A DNA stretch of 58,625 nucleotides from Candidatus Enterococcus stercoripullorum (GTDB lineage: Bacteria; Bacillota; Bacilli; Lactobacillales; Enterococcaceae), in assembly GCA_019120335.1 (NCBI GenBank), contig DWVH01000048.1, forward strand, positions 1 to 58,625. The letters run 5' to 3'. The notes beneath the pieces are model-generated. The model was not told the DNA's origin and searched no databases. It was given only the letters and a program-made list of their open reading frames with translations. Position numbers and translations under genes: made by a program. Positions 26,048-34,175 of the stretch are shown in pieces (positions within the stretch are counted from its first letter, which is position 1; each line of letters opens with the position of its first letter).

Positions 26048-26755
26048 CTATAATTCATTGACGACATAACCAAAGACGTCTTGCTCTTGTTTTAGATGTG
26101 TATAGGCAAAATCTGTATGCCATTGCACACCTAAAATATGACGCTTTTTATTTTCAATAGATTCAATCATGCCATCGCTACATCTGCCAGTTACTTGTAA
26201 TTCTTCGCCTAAATCATTTACAGCTTGATGATGAAAAGAATTGATTTTTCCCTGGTTGCCATAAATGGTATGTAAGCTACTTGTTTTTTCTAAAAGTAGG
26301 TCATGCGAAGGCTCTTCCCGAGGAATAGGATCTTGCATATGTTTTACATCACTTAAAGGGCCAATTTCTTGATGCAATGTACCGCCAAAATAAACATTTA
26401 CTAACTGCATCCCACGACAGACCGCAAAAATCGGTTTTCCTTGTTTTAGTGTTTCAGTAATCAAGGCTTGTTCAAAGTCATCACGTGCTTTTGAATAATT
26501 ACCATTTGCGTTTTTTGTTTGTCCATAAATCTCTGGCGATACATCTTGCCCACCTGCTAATACCAATTTATCAATCTGACTGACATAAGTTTTTGCATAG
26601 TCAGGATCAGTAATTGGTAAAAGAAGCGGAATACCACCAGCATTTTGAACCCCTTCAATATAACCTCTTGGGGTGTAGCTGACTGGCAAATGATAAAGTG
26701 TACGCCCTGGATCAAACGTTTCATTTGCTGCAATACCAATAATCGGTCTTGTCAT
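26048..26755 (-). CDS. Gamma-glutamyl-gamma-aminobutyrate hydrolase family (class I glutamine amidotransferase-like, C26)
   Basis: 235 residues from ATG 26755 with AAAGGATGATG upstream; the frame to 26815 has no ribosome site. The catalytic cysteine is Cys113 in FAVCRGMQ; the oxyanion-side motif LVLAGGQDVSPE and the His in VQWHTDFAY complete the amidotransferase triad with a following acidic residue. The PuuD-type family hydrolyses gamma-glutamyl bonds. With the peptide-binding lipoprotein only 14 bp downstream, a role in breaking down imported gamma-glutamyl peptides is plausible but inferred. Confidence 0.87.
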   Translation of the reverse strand: MTRPIIGIAANETFDPGRTLYHLPVSYTPRGYIEGVQNAGGIPLLLPITDPDYAKTYVSQIDKLVLAGGQDVSPEIYGQTKNANGNYSKARDDFEQALITETLKQGKPIFAVCRGMQLVNVYFGGTLHQEIGPLSDVKHMQDPIPREEPSHDLLLEKTSSLHTIYGNQGKINSFHHQAVNDLGEELQVTGRCSDGMIESIENKKRHILGVQWHTDFAYTHLKQEQDVFGYVVNEL

Positions 26756-26969
26756 GATCATCATCCTTTCAAAGAATTTGAGGCTATTATATATGAGTAC
26801 ACTATATTTTCGCAACTAATTTGAAAATTTTCAGCGATAGTAATATCTTATCGCTCTAACCTAATTTATTTAATTCATCTATTTAATTTCATATATACTG
26901 ACAGTTGCACACAAAAACACCTATTATTCGATGTTTATTTTTTTATTTTATAACTAAATTTTATTTACC

Positions 26970-27134
26970 AAAAAACCATATACATGTTATAATTATACTA
27001 CTTTGTGTTTTACAGAGGTTTCCGGCGTGTACATCAACTCCTTATTAAACGCTTTTATATCATCCTATATGAACACAAAGGAAACAAAAAAAATCTCAGT
27101 CGGTCCCTCCTCTGAAACCAACTGAGATTTTTTT
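26970..27134 (+). ncRNA. Candidate small RNA with C-rich terminator loop
   Basis: In a 383-bp gap the plus strand has TTTACC (26964-26969), an 18-bp spacer and TATAAT (26988-26993). About 10 bp on, CTTTGTGTT (27001-27009) pairs with AACACAAAG (27072-27080), closing a domain of 80 nt. A second hairpin (27091-27104 with 27117-27130, 13 of 14 paired) ends in seven T. Its loop reads CCCTCCTCTGAA, an anti-Shine-Dalgarno-like stretch as in many Firmicute regulatory RNAs. The transcript would be about 135 nt with no ORF, and no plus-strand gene follows for 7 kb. The second hairpin also terminates the minus-strand zinc-ribbon gene. The rest of the gap (26756-26963) is AT-rich and featureless. Confidence 0.5.
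27091..27134. terminator. Bidirectional terminator, zinc-ribbon gene and candidate sRNA
   Basis: AAATCTCAGTCGGT pairs with ACCAACTGAGATTT (one mismatch). A-run on the left and T-run on the right make it functional in both directions; it lies 5 bp after the minus-strand stop codon. Confidence 0.9.
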
Positions 27135-27138
27135 ACTT

Positions 27139-28137
27139 TTAGAAACGAAGCATATTTTCGACTATTCCTAAGATATTTGAATTTTCGATTAACACACCAA
27201 AGACAATTTTGAAAACAAAGTAGCTGACTACACTATATAGCGCAACTGGAATCATCGTAATATAAAAACGATTGAAGCCCTTAGGATTGGCAATTAACCA
27301 AATATTTCCATCAAAACTATAGCGTAAAATCAATAAATATAACACGCAAAGAATCAACGCTAATTTTAAGAAAACTGAACCCAGTAAAGCAAAAACAAAG
27401 GCCACAATGCCCACGACTACTAAGACACTTAACGGTTCAAAAATTTGGTCTAAGGCATTTTTAAAGCTGGCTCCTTCTTTTTGCATAATGATTTCAAATA
27501 TCCAGTAGACCGATACTAAAATGAGCTGTGTTAAAAAGATAGCTAGTAAGAACAACCAAAACATTGGAAAGGCTGATATCGAAGAACTACCATAAGCGGA
27601 ATGACCAAAACCAAACATATTGGTAAATTGATTCATCGCTCCATAAATCCCCTTTAATAGCACACCAAGCAATCTTGAAAAAGTTAGTGAAAATAATAAA
27701 CCAATCACAATAAAATTAATAATACCTAATGTTTTATACTTAGTTTCCCCGATAGCTGGATGTAAGATAGTTGTTTTAAGTTCTTCAAAGTAATTCTTTG
27801 CTTGATCAATATGTGGCTTTAGCGCTTCAAAATCATCTAATTTTTCAAAATCCAATACTTTCTTGCTGTTTTCTGATGATTGGCTTTTTTCCTCTTCATC
27901 AGATTCTTCGGGTGTTTGTGTTGCAGTTGTTGTTTGTACTGCTTGATCCTCATTTTCTTGATTTGACACTTCTTCAGTAGCTACATGCTGGACGCTTTGT
28001 GCTGCTTCTTCGGATACAACTTCTTCAGATACGACTTGTTCTACTTCATCATCATTTGTATCCCACTGATAACCACATCGAGGACAAACCAACTTCTCTT
28101 CTTCCACTTCTGTTTGACAATTTGGACACTTTTTCAT
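27139..28137 (-). CDS. Zinc-ribbon multi-pass membrane protein of unknown function
   Basis: 332 residues in three parts. Residues 1-25 form a zinc ribbon with two CxxC pairs (CPNC and CPRCG). A low-complexity acidic Glu/Gln/Ser linker follows (about 28-95). The C-terminal two thirds contain about five or six hydrophobic segments (INFIVIGLLFSLTF, FWLFLLAIFLTQLILV, VLVVVGIVAFVFALLG and others). Such zinc-ribbon plus membrane proteins are common in Lactobacillales and mostly uncharacterised. It follows the CpsD-type kinase gene but is separated from it by a hairpin terminator, so it is probably its own unit. GGAGTG precedes ATG 28137. Confidence 0.7.
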   Translation of the reverse strand: MKKCPNCQTEVEEEKLVCPRCGYQWDTNDDEVEQVVSEEVVSEEAAQSVQHVATEEVSNQENEDQAVQTTTATQTPEESDEEEKSQSSENSKKVLDFEKLDDFEALKPHIDQAKNYFEELKTTILHPAIGETKYKTLGIINFIVIGLLFSLTFSRLLGVLLKGIYGAMNQFTNMFGFGHSAYGSSSISAFPMFWLFLLAIFLTQLILVSVYWIFEIIMQKEGASFKNALDQIFEPLSVLVVVGIVAFVFALLGSVFLKLALILCVLYLLILRYSFDGNIWLIANPKGFNRFYITMIPVALYSVVSYFVFKIVFGVLIENSNILGIVENMLRF

Positions 28138-28228
28138 CAGTATTCACTCCATTCTTTTGCTATCGTGTCTATTTTCACGATATATTTCCTTAATATTATA
28201 ACACAGCTAATCATTTCCTTCAAAAAAA

Positions 28229-28256
28229 AATAAGGCAAGACAACGCTCACCTTATT
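28229..28256 (-). terminator. Terminator of the cpsB-C-D cluster
   Basis: On the minus strand AATAAGGTG and the complementary GCCTTATT form a stem followed by nine T, directly after the kinase stop codon. This shows that the cluster ends here without glycosyltransferase genes. Confidence 0.82.
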
Positions 28257-28265
28257 AGAGATTAA

Positions 28266-28973
28266 TTATTTATCTGAGTAGTAATAGTAGCTACTTTCAT
28301 TCATTTGTTCTGCACCATTGTAGATAACCCCTAAAATGCGTGCTTTAGCTTGGATGAGACGGTTTTTCGTTTCTAAAATAGAATCTTTACGTGTAACACC
28401 TTCACGAACAACCACTACCGTACCATCTGTTTTTGAAGCCATAATTAAACCATCAGCCACGGTCATTACTGGTGGTAAGTCGAACACAATTAAATCAAAC
28501 ATTTGATATAATTCTTCCATTACCACATTCATACGACGAGAGTTTAGCAATTCTGCTGGATTTGGTGGTGTTGGACCAGCTGTTATCACGGATAGGTTAT
28601 CTACGCCAGATGGTTGAATCACTGATGAAGCAGATTGTTGACCACTGACTAAATTACTTAACCCCACTTCATTGCTTAGACCGAATGTCTTATGAACCGT
28701 TGCTTTACGCATATCTGCATCAACTAATAATACGCGGCGACCAGCTTGAGCAAATACGACTGCTAAGTTTGCAGAGGAAGTTGATTTTCCTTCACCAGGT
28801 CCTGATGAAACCACAGTCATACTGCGTAAGGGTTGGTCCCCAGCAACTGCGAATTGCAAGTTGGTTCTAACTGTACGATATTGTTCAGAAATCGGTGAAT
28901 TTGGATTTAATAGTGTAATTAAATTCACCGGCTTTGTAGCTGTTGAATTTTTCTTATCATATTTCTTTGCCAT
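28266..28973 (-). CDS. cpsD: CpsD/Wzd-type bacterial tyrosine kinase (BY-kinase)
   Basis: 235 residues, AAGGAGGCG before ATG 28973. P-loop kinase of the BY type: Walker A SSGPGEGKST at 56-65, Walker A' VLLVDADMRK near 81-90, Walker B FDLIVFDLPP, and a C-terminal tyrosine cluster SYYYYSDK that is autophosphorylated in the family. It works with the membrane adaptor CpsC, encoded just upstream (14 bp), and is dephosphorylated by CpsB, encoded two genes further up. Together they control length and export of surface polysaccharide. Last gene of the operon. Confidence 0.92.
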   Translation of the reverse strand: MAKKYDKKNSTATKPVNLITLLNPNSPISEQYRTVRTNLQFAVAGDQPLRSMTVVSSGPGEGKSTSSANLAVVFAQAGRRVLLVDADMRKATVHKTFGLSNEVGLSNLVSGQQSASSVIQPSGVDNLSVITAGPTPPNPAELLNSRRMNVVMEELYQMFDLIVFDLPPVMTVADGLIMASKTDGTVVVVREGVTRKDSILETKNRLIQAKARILGVIYNGAEQMNESSYYYYSDK

Positions 28974-28987
28974 TTATATTCGCCTCC

Positions 28988-29785
28988 TTATACACGACTT
29001 CTTGAACGACGATGTTTACTATTTCCAGAATGAGAGTCTCCACTATTTGAAGATACCATATGTCCAGATACTCGACGTGTATTGTCTTGTAATTCTTTGG
29101 CAGATAATTGAGGAATCGTTCCTAAAATAGTTAAGCCTAATTCATCGCGAACAAATTTTTCTGCTTTCACTGTGCGATCTAAGAATTCAACAGCAAAACT
29201 CATCCCGAAACCAACAATCATCCCTGCTAGTACACCAATAAGCAAGTTACGCGTATTGTTTGGTGAAATTGGCGTATTGTTGACTGTTGCATTTGAAATA
29301 ATGGAAATTTTATCCACGCTTTCTCCTAAGACTTCTTTGACAGTGTCCTTGAAGATAGTTGCTGTCGTGTTAGCTAAACGTTCTGCATCTAAGGCTTTAG
29401 TAGAAGTAGCCACCAATGAGAACATCAATGAGTTTTCTGATTGTACGACATCAATTGCATTGTCAATTTCTTGTACAGTCATATTGATGCCATAGTTTTC
29501 TTTCAATTGATCTTTTACTTTATTTAAAATCAAATCCCCTTTAATTAGATTTTTATAAGTATTAATCATTTGTAAGTTTACATTGACATCATTTGTATTT
29601 GTGTTTTGGTTTTGTGGTAAAGTTACGACTAACTGAGCTTGTGAGCTATATTTTGGAGTCAACACGAAGAAAGTTAATCCTCCTGCTAGACCTAATCCCA
29701 CAAACATACATACGATAATGGTAAAAACATGCTTTTTAATAATCGTAAAAATATCTTTTAAATCAATTGTTTCTTCGACTTCCAT
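28988..29785 (-). CDS. cpsC: CpsC/Wzz-type polysaccharide co-polymerase and kinase activator
   Basis: 265 residues from ATG 29785. A cytoplasmic start (MEVEETIDLKDIFTIIKK) is followed by TM1 (about 19-42, FTIIVCMFVGLGLAGGLTFFV), an extracellular Wzz domain (YSSQAQLVVTLPQ to NATVNNTPISPNN) and TM2 (LLIGVLAGMIVGFGMSF). The C-terminal tail is basic (GNSKHRRSRSRV) and would contact CpsD. The family regulates chain length and activates the BY-kinase. Cluster with CpsD (14 bp downstream) and an unknown coiled-coil protein upstream. Confidence 0.9.
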   Translation of the reverse strand: MEVEETIDLKDIFTIIKKHVFTIIVCMFVGLGLAGGLTFFVLTPKYSSQAQLVVTLPQNQNTNTNDVNVNLQMINTYKNLIKGDLILNKVKDQLKENYGINMTVQEIDNAIDVVQSENSLMFSLVATSTKALDAERLANTTATIFKDTVKEVLGESVDKISIISNATVNNTPISPNNTRNLLIGVLAGMIVGFGMSFAVEFLDRTVKAEKFVRDELGLTILGTIPQLSAKELQDNTRRVSGHMVSSNSGDSHSGNSKHRRSRSRV

Positions 29786-29801
29786 CAACCTATTTCCTTT
29801 C

Positions 29802-30575
29802 TTACATTCTTCCTGCAGTTTGTAACTGAGTCTTTACTTCTCTCACTTTATTTTCTAAAGCTTCTGATAATCCTTGATGTTTTACAGTATATAAGGTGTT
29901 TACTAGTTGTGCATAAGTATCAGCATTGGCATTTTCAGCAACTTGTCCATTGACCACCATTTGATTAATCATATCTAAGGTTGTTGCTGCTTGATTACAC
30001 TCATCTTGCGCCAAATTTAGATATCCATTGGCAATGTTTTTCCAATTTCCTTCGGGCATTTCACTGACTTTTTGCAATAGCTCAGTAACTTTTTCAGCCT
30101 TGGTATCAAGATTGATTACCGCTTGATCATTTAATGCTTGCCAATTCACTGCATCTGCTTGAAATAGGGCAGCGATTTGATTTTGAAGACTTGATTTATC
30201 ATATGCTTGTGACACACGGCGTAATAATTCAGCTTGTTTATCCGCAAAATTTGCATCTTCTTGTGGCAAATCCTGTTTTTTTAATTGATAACTATCCGCA
30301 GAAACTCTCATCCCGTTAATTTCTATTTTCAAGTCTGAAATTTGTTCCGTATTTGTCTCAGGATTCAATAAATCATCATTCTCATCTGCAAATAACTGAT
30401 TCACTTGTTTGGTCAATTCATCCATTTTAGAGGACTGTTGTTTAATCGTTACTTGAGCGCTGGCTAGTCGTTGCTCATAATTTTTATGCTGATAAAATTT
30501 ATAACCCAACACGACAATTGACAAAGAGATGGCCGCAACAAGCAATAGGCCAAACACTTTTCCAATGTTTTTCAA
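29802..30575 (-). CDS. Membrane-anchored coiled-coil protein in the cps regulatory cluster, unknown function
   Basis: I do not recognise this protein. It has 257 residues from TTG 30575 (GGAGGGATTAA before it). One N-terminal membrane segment (about 7-25, VFGLLLVAAISLSIVVLGY) is followed by a mostly helical extracytoplasmic part: a Gln/Lys-rich coiled coil (about 35-62), a DDLLNPETN linker and helical repeats with many Ala, Gln and Leu residues to the end. There is no catalytic motif or lipobox. It sits between cpsB (21 bp) and cpsC (16 bp) in one operon, a position not filled in classical streptococcal cps loci (cpsA-B-C-D). It may be a structural partner of the CpsC/CpsD complex, which is inference from position and topology. 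Confidence 0.6.
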   Translation of the reverse strand: MKNIGKVFGLLLVAAISLSIVVLGYKFYQHKNYEQRLASAQVTIKQQSSKMDELTKQVNQLFADENDDLLNPETNTEQISDLKIEINGMRVSADSYQLKKQDLPQEDANFADKQAELLRRVSQAYDKSSLQNQIAALFQADAVNWQALNDQAVINLDTKAEKVTELLQKVSEMPEGNWKNIANGYLNLAQDECNQAATTLDMINQMVVNGQVAENANADTYAQLVNTLYTVKHQGLSEALENKVREVKTQLQTAGRM

Positions 30576-30596
30576 ATTAATCCCTCCATTAAATAT

Positions 30597-31364
30597 TTAT
30601 CTAAACCAAGAGAATTTTGATCTTCTTAATTCTCGGTAAGGTTCAAATTCAATTGGGTCGCCATTAATTAAATCCTTGGCTACTTGTTTCATTTTATCAA
30701 CTAATTCTACGCCCTGATCTTTGGCAATCGCATCATAGGCTTCATTTAGATAAAAATTACGTTTATTGATACCATGTGCATCAGAAGCAACCATTTGGAC
30801 CATTCGATTTTCGACCATTAATTTCGCTGTTTTTTGAATTTCTTTACCAAATTTACCCACATAACTTGGCGCAGTGAGTTGGGCAAGGCATCCCATATCC
30901 AAAAACTCGATTAGTCGATTGGATTCTTTGATAAATCCAGCATTACGCTCAGGATGCACAATTACCGGAATTTTCCCTTTATCCAAAAGTTGATAGAAAA
31001 TATTTTCTGCACTTTCGGGAATACTATTACTTGGAAACTCTATTAAAATATAAGTATCGTCTAAATCAGTAAATAATAGGCGGTCCTTTTCCAAATCATC
31101 CATCAACAAAGTAGTTAGGCGAACTTCTTGTCCTTCTAAAACTGTTAATGGAATTTGATGCTCATCTAAAACATCTTGCAATTCGGCTACTTTTTCAATA
31201 ATTTCTGATTTAGGGTTAATATATTTTCCGTTATTATGGTGTGGGGTACACAAGATATGGGTAATCCCTTGTTTCACCGCATAACGTGCCATATCAAGAC
31301 TGTCTTCAATCGTTTGAGCACCATCATCCACACCAGGTAAGATATGACAATGTAAATCAATCAT
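30597..31364 (-). CDS. cpsB: CpsB/Wzh-type PHP-domain tyrosine phosphatase
   Basis: 255 residues. Metal-binding PHP motifs: MIDLHCHILPGVDDGA at the N-terminus, CTPHHNNGKY, the glutamate in VLEGQEVRL, VHPERNAG and the late SDAHG. This is the manganese-dependent phosphatase that removes phosphate from the tyrosine tail of CpsD. GAGAGGGG precedes ATG 31364, and a TATAAT about 50 bp upstream (near 31404) may be the operon promoter. First gene of the cluster cpsB - unknown - cpsC - cpsD. Confidence 0.92.
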   Translation of the reverse strand: MIDLHCHILPGVDDGAQTIEDSLDMARYAVKQGITHILCTPHHNNGKYINPKSEIIEKVAELQDVLDEHQIPLTVLEGQEVRLTTLLMDDLEKDRLLFTDLDDTYILIEFPSNSIPESAENIFYQLLDKGKIPVIVHPERNAGFIKESNRLIEFLDMGCLAQLTAPSYVGKFGKEIQKTAKLMVENRMVQMVASDAHGINKRNFYLNEAYDAIAKDQGVELVDKMKQVAKDLINGDPIEFEPYRELRRSKFSWFR

Positions 31365-31526
31365 CTGACTACCCCTCTCTCATTTTTACACGTTCTTTCT
31401 TCATTATACAAAAAAATCACGCTAAAAAAAGCATAATAACAATAATTATCATCATTTTTTTACAATTCTCACTACGCGTACAATAAAAAAGCGCATAATA
31501 AAGGAATAGCAATTATAACTTGAAAA

Positions 31527-31562
31527 AATCTGTAGAGAAAAAATTACATTTCCCTACAGATT
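31527..31562 (-). terminator. Terminator of the LCP gene
   Basis: AATCTGTAG pairs with CTACAGATT; on the minus strand the hairpin is followed by TTTTTTC. It separates the LCP gene from cpsB. Confidence 0.85.
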
Positions 31563-31579
31563 TATCTTTTTGCAAATGG

Positions 31580-32503
31580 TTAGTTCGCTTCTAATTGGGT
31601 TTTAAGTTCTAATTGTACACGTTGTAACTCTTCTGGACTCACTCGTTGATAAGAAACTCCATCTTGCATGAAACCTGTTCCTTGTAATTGGTCAGTTTTC
31701 ACATTGCTAAAAGCATCACGATAATCCAAAGCTAATTTTTGAATTTGATCTTGATTTAAATCTGTCTGCATGTTCTCTGATACAGCAGCTAATAAATCGC
31801 GATATTTCGTAACGCCTTCAATGCTCATTACTTTTTTACCGATAGCTGCAACAACCGCTCTTTGACGTTCTTGACGACCGTAGTCACCACGGGGATCTTC
31901 ATAACGCATGCGAGTATAGGCCAAGGCTTTTTCCCCGTTTAATTCAACATTACCTTTTGGAAAATGGAAATTACTATTGGTAAAGTCTAAATTATTGTGA
32001 ACTTCTACTCCGCCAACAGCATCCACAAGTTGTTCGATTCCACCCATGTTAATCGCTACATAGTGATTAATTGGAATATCTAGATACTTTTCTAGTGTAT
32101 CCATAGACATCGCAGCCCCGCCAAAAGCATAGGCATGGTTCACTTTATCTTGGGTATTATGACCGACAATTTCCATATATGTATCACGTGCAACACTGAC
32201 AATAGTTGTTTGTTTCTTGGTCGGATTCACAGTAGCCACCATAATGGAGTCTGAACGACCATGTTCCGCACGCCCCAATGCACCTGTATCTACCCCTAAT
32301 AATAGAATGCTAAATGGTTGAGTATTTTCGATTTTATTTTCAGAATCTGCTTTGGTTGAATTTTGGCGTTGTACCGGCTTATATGTTTTTTCCACTGTAC
32401 TTGAAAAATCATGATAAGCAAATGCAAATACCCCACCTACAATAATCACCATGGCGATTAATATCCCCAACACCGTAGCTAGAATTCTCTTCCATAAAGC
32501 CAT
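31580..32503 (-). CDS. LCP family (LytR-CpsA-Psr) glycopolymer transferase
   Basis: 307 residues, AGGAGG before ATG 32503. A short cytoplasmic end, one membrane segment (about 8-30, ILATVLGILIAMVIIVGGVFAFAY) and an extracellular LCP domain: ILLLGVDTG, RSDSIMVATVNPTKKQTTIVSVARDTY, KVNHAYAFGG and AYTRMRYEDPRGDYGRQERQR. The Arg/Asp-rich motifs bind the polyprenyl pyrophosphate head group. The family transfers teichoic acids or capsular polymers onto peptidoglycan. It stands upstream of cpsB in the same direction but has its own terminator; CpsA is the equivalent in streptococcal capsule loci. Confidence 0.92.
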   Translation of the reverse strand: MALWKRILATVLGILIAMVIIVGGVFAFAYHDFSSTVEKTYKPVQRQNSTKADSENKIENTQPFSILLLGVDTGALGRAEHGRSDSIMVATVNPTKKQTTIVSVARDTYMEIVGHNTQDKVNHAYAFGGAAMSMDTLEKYLDIPINHYVAINMGGIEQLVDAVGGVEVHNNLDFTNSNFHFPKGNVELNGEKALAYTRMRYEDPRGDYGRQERQRAVVAAIGKKVMSIEGVTKYRDLLAAVSENMQTDLNQDQIQKLALDYRDAFSNVKTDQLQGTGFMQDGVSYQRVSPEELQRVQLELKTQLEAN

Positions 32504-32721
32504 ATTTTTTCCTCCTAGTAATCAAATAGATATGACGAACAAGGACATTCTAACAGATTTTGGCTTAAATTTCATCCATAAATCGCTTTAAATAAACTAT
32601 ATTTACTGGATTGTTCGTCATTTCACGAGATAAGTCGCATAATAAATAATTAATTTTCATTTATTTTTATAAATGTGTAAAAAAGAGCGAACCAACTTAG
32701 GATTCACTCTTTGGTTTTACA

Positions 32722-33810
32722 TTAACTTAAGATACGGACTTGGACCATACGACGCCCCCAAGCGATACATTGATTACGAGTTGGGAAGTGCACATCAATA
32801 ATATTTCCTTTAATTGCACCACCAGTATCTAGCGCCAAAGCCACACCATACCCTTGTACTTCAACTAAAGTACCTAATGGAATCACACTTGGATCAACAG
32901 CAATAGCCATCGGATTCGCGCGTAAATCTGTTCCACTAGCAGTAAAGTAACTTGCTCCTGCCTCTGAGTAAGAGTACGCCGTAGATTCCATTGTCATCAC
33001 ACGACTACCAGAGCTTGTTGAAGTAGATGGTATTGATGTCGTTGGTTGACTTGGTGTTACTACTTGCGTTTGGCTTTGACTTTGATTTGCAGTAGTTGTT
33101 TGTGATTGTTGTGCTTGTTCAGCCACTTCTTTAGCTTCACGTTCTTGACGGGCTTTTTCAGCAGCGATACGTTGATTTTCAACTTCTTTATCCGCGGCGA
33201 TCTTGGCTAATGCATCTTTATTATCCGCAAGTTGTTGGCGTAAATTAGCCATCTTCGTATCTAATTGTTGCACTTGAACATCTAATTCCGCTTTATCTTT
33301 TTGCAATTTATTTTGTGTTTGTGTTGCTTTATTATTTAATTCTTCTAATGTATCGACTGCTTGATTCAAACTTGCAATTTTTTCATTCTCAAAGTTTTGA
33401 AGCAATGTCATCGCATAAATTCGTTGTAGCAATTCACCAATATTTTTAGAGGAAAATAATGCTTTTAAATCAACATCTGCTGCATTATTCACTTGAATGG
33501 ATTGCAAACGTTTAGCAACGACTTCTTTACGTTTAGCGATGGTTTCTTGCGTATCGATGATTTCTTGTTGTGTCTTTTCTAATAATTGTTGATTATCAGC
33601 AATTTGCTTTTTCAAATCCTCCACTTGCGCATATTTATCATTTACATCTGATAGCGTATTTTGAATTTGGGTACTGATTTGATCACTTTGCTGTTGTAAT
33701 TGTGCTTCTTGCTGATTCAATTGGTCCATATTATCTGCAAAAACAGGTGCTTGCATTAAACTTAGACCTAAACAACCAATGAGAATAGCCGATTGACGAA
33801 TCCGTTTCAT
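32722..33810 (-). CDS. Secreted 3D-domain cell-wall protein with PcsB-like coiled coil
   Basis: About 362 residues. An Sec signal peptide ends near APVFADN. Next comes a long Gln-rich coiled coil (about 30-230) resembling the N-terminal part of PcsB/YvcE-type hydrolases, then a Thr/Ser/Gln linker, and a C-terminal 3D domain with YFTASGTDLRANPMAIAVD, VIPLGT, ALDTGG and NIIDVHF (the three conserved aspartates). 3D domains are related to MltA and lytic transglycosylases (Rpf/YuiC type). This points to peptidoglycan remodelling outside the membrane. Start is either ATG 33810 or GTG 33816, the latter nine bases from AAAGGTG. Confidence 0.85.
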   Translation of the reverse strand: MKRIRQSAILIGCLGLSLMQAPVFADNMDQLNQQEAQLQQQSDQISTQIQNTLSDVNDKYAQVEDLKKQIADNQQLLEKTQQEIIDTQETIAKRKEVVAKRLQSIQVNNAADVDLKALFSSKNIGELLQRIYAMTLLQNFENEKIASLNQAVDTLEELNNKATQTQNKLQKDKAELDVQVQQLDTKMANLRQQLADNKDALAKIAADKEVENQRIAAEKARQEREAKEVAEQAQQSQTTTANQSQSQTQVVTPSQPTTSIPSTSTSSGSRVMTMESTAYSYSEAGASYFTASGTDLRANPMAIAVDPSVIPLGTLVEVQGYGVALALDTGGAIKGNIIDVHFPTRNQCIAWGRRMVQVRILS

Positions 33811-33828
33811 TGACACACATTTCAACAC

Positions 33829-34175
33829 CTTTCTTACATTTTGACTTTTTCATTATACAAAACCTTGTGTCAAAATGTGTTGCAAATATTTTACATTTTG
33901 TTACAAGTAAGATGTAAAAGTGGGTTTTTGAGCCATGTTTTTTAAATTTTTTTAAAGAAAAGTGGGACGGAACCAATTTTTCGCCGATTTTCGTTGTAAC
34001 AATTTCGTAATAAAACTTTTAAAAAACTTCGAAAAATTTTTCTAACGTTTTATCGCTATTTTTGAAATTACCTGAAATTTTCATCTGTTTGGTTGTTTTC
34101 CATCAATTTTACGGTAAAATATATAAAGTAAATAGAGTTTTTCATATTTATATATAAAAGATTTGGAGGAATTCT
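33829..34175. promoter_or_regulatory. Divergent promoter region of the 3D protein and ABC exporter
   Basis: A 350-bp gene-free spacer. Toward the exporter: TTGTTT (34093-34098), 16 bp, TAAAAT (34115-34120), then GGAGG just before ATG 34176. Toward the 3D gene: TATAAT on the minus strand (near 33853-33858). A TTTTACAT...ATGTAAAA inverted repeat at 33890-33919 lies upstream of the latter. No gene or RNA is recognised. Confidence 0.5.

Noticed and set aside
27985-28233. Plus-strand ORFs opposite the zinc-ribbon protein
   Set aside because: They mirror the repetitive Glu/Gln linker of the real gene and have no own signals.
33890-33919. TTTTACAT...ATGTAAAA inverted repeat and TGTAAC-N4-TGTAAA near the 3D-domain gene, possible WalR site
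   Set aside because: WalR boxes need 5 bp between half-sites; here the period is 10 instead of 11, so I do not call a site.
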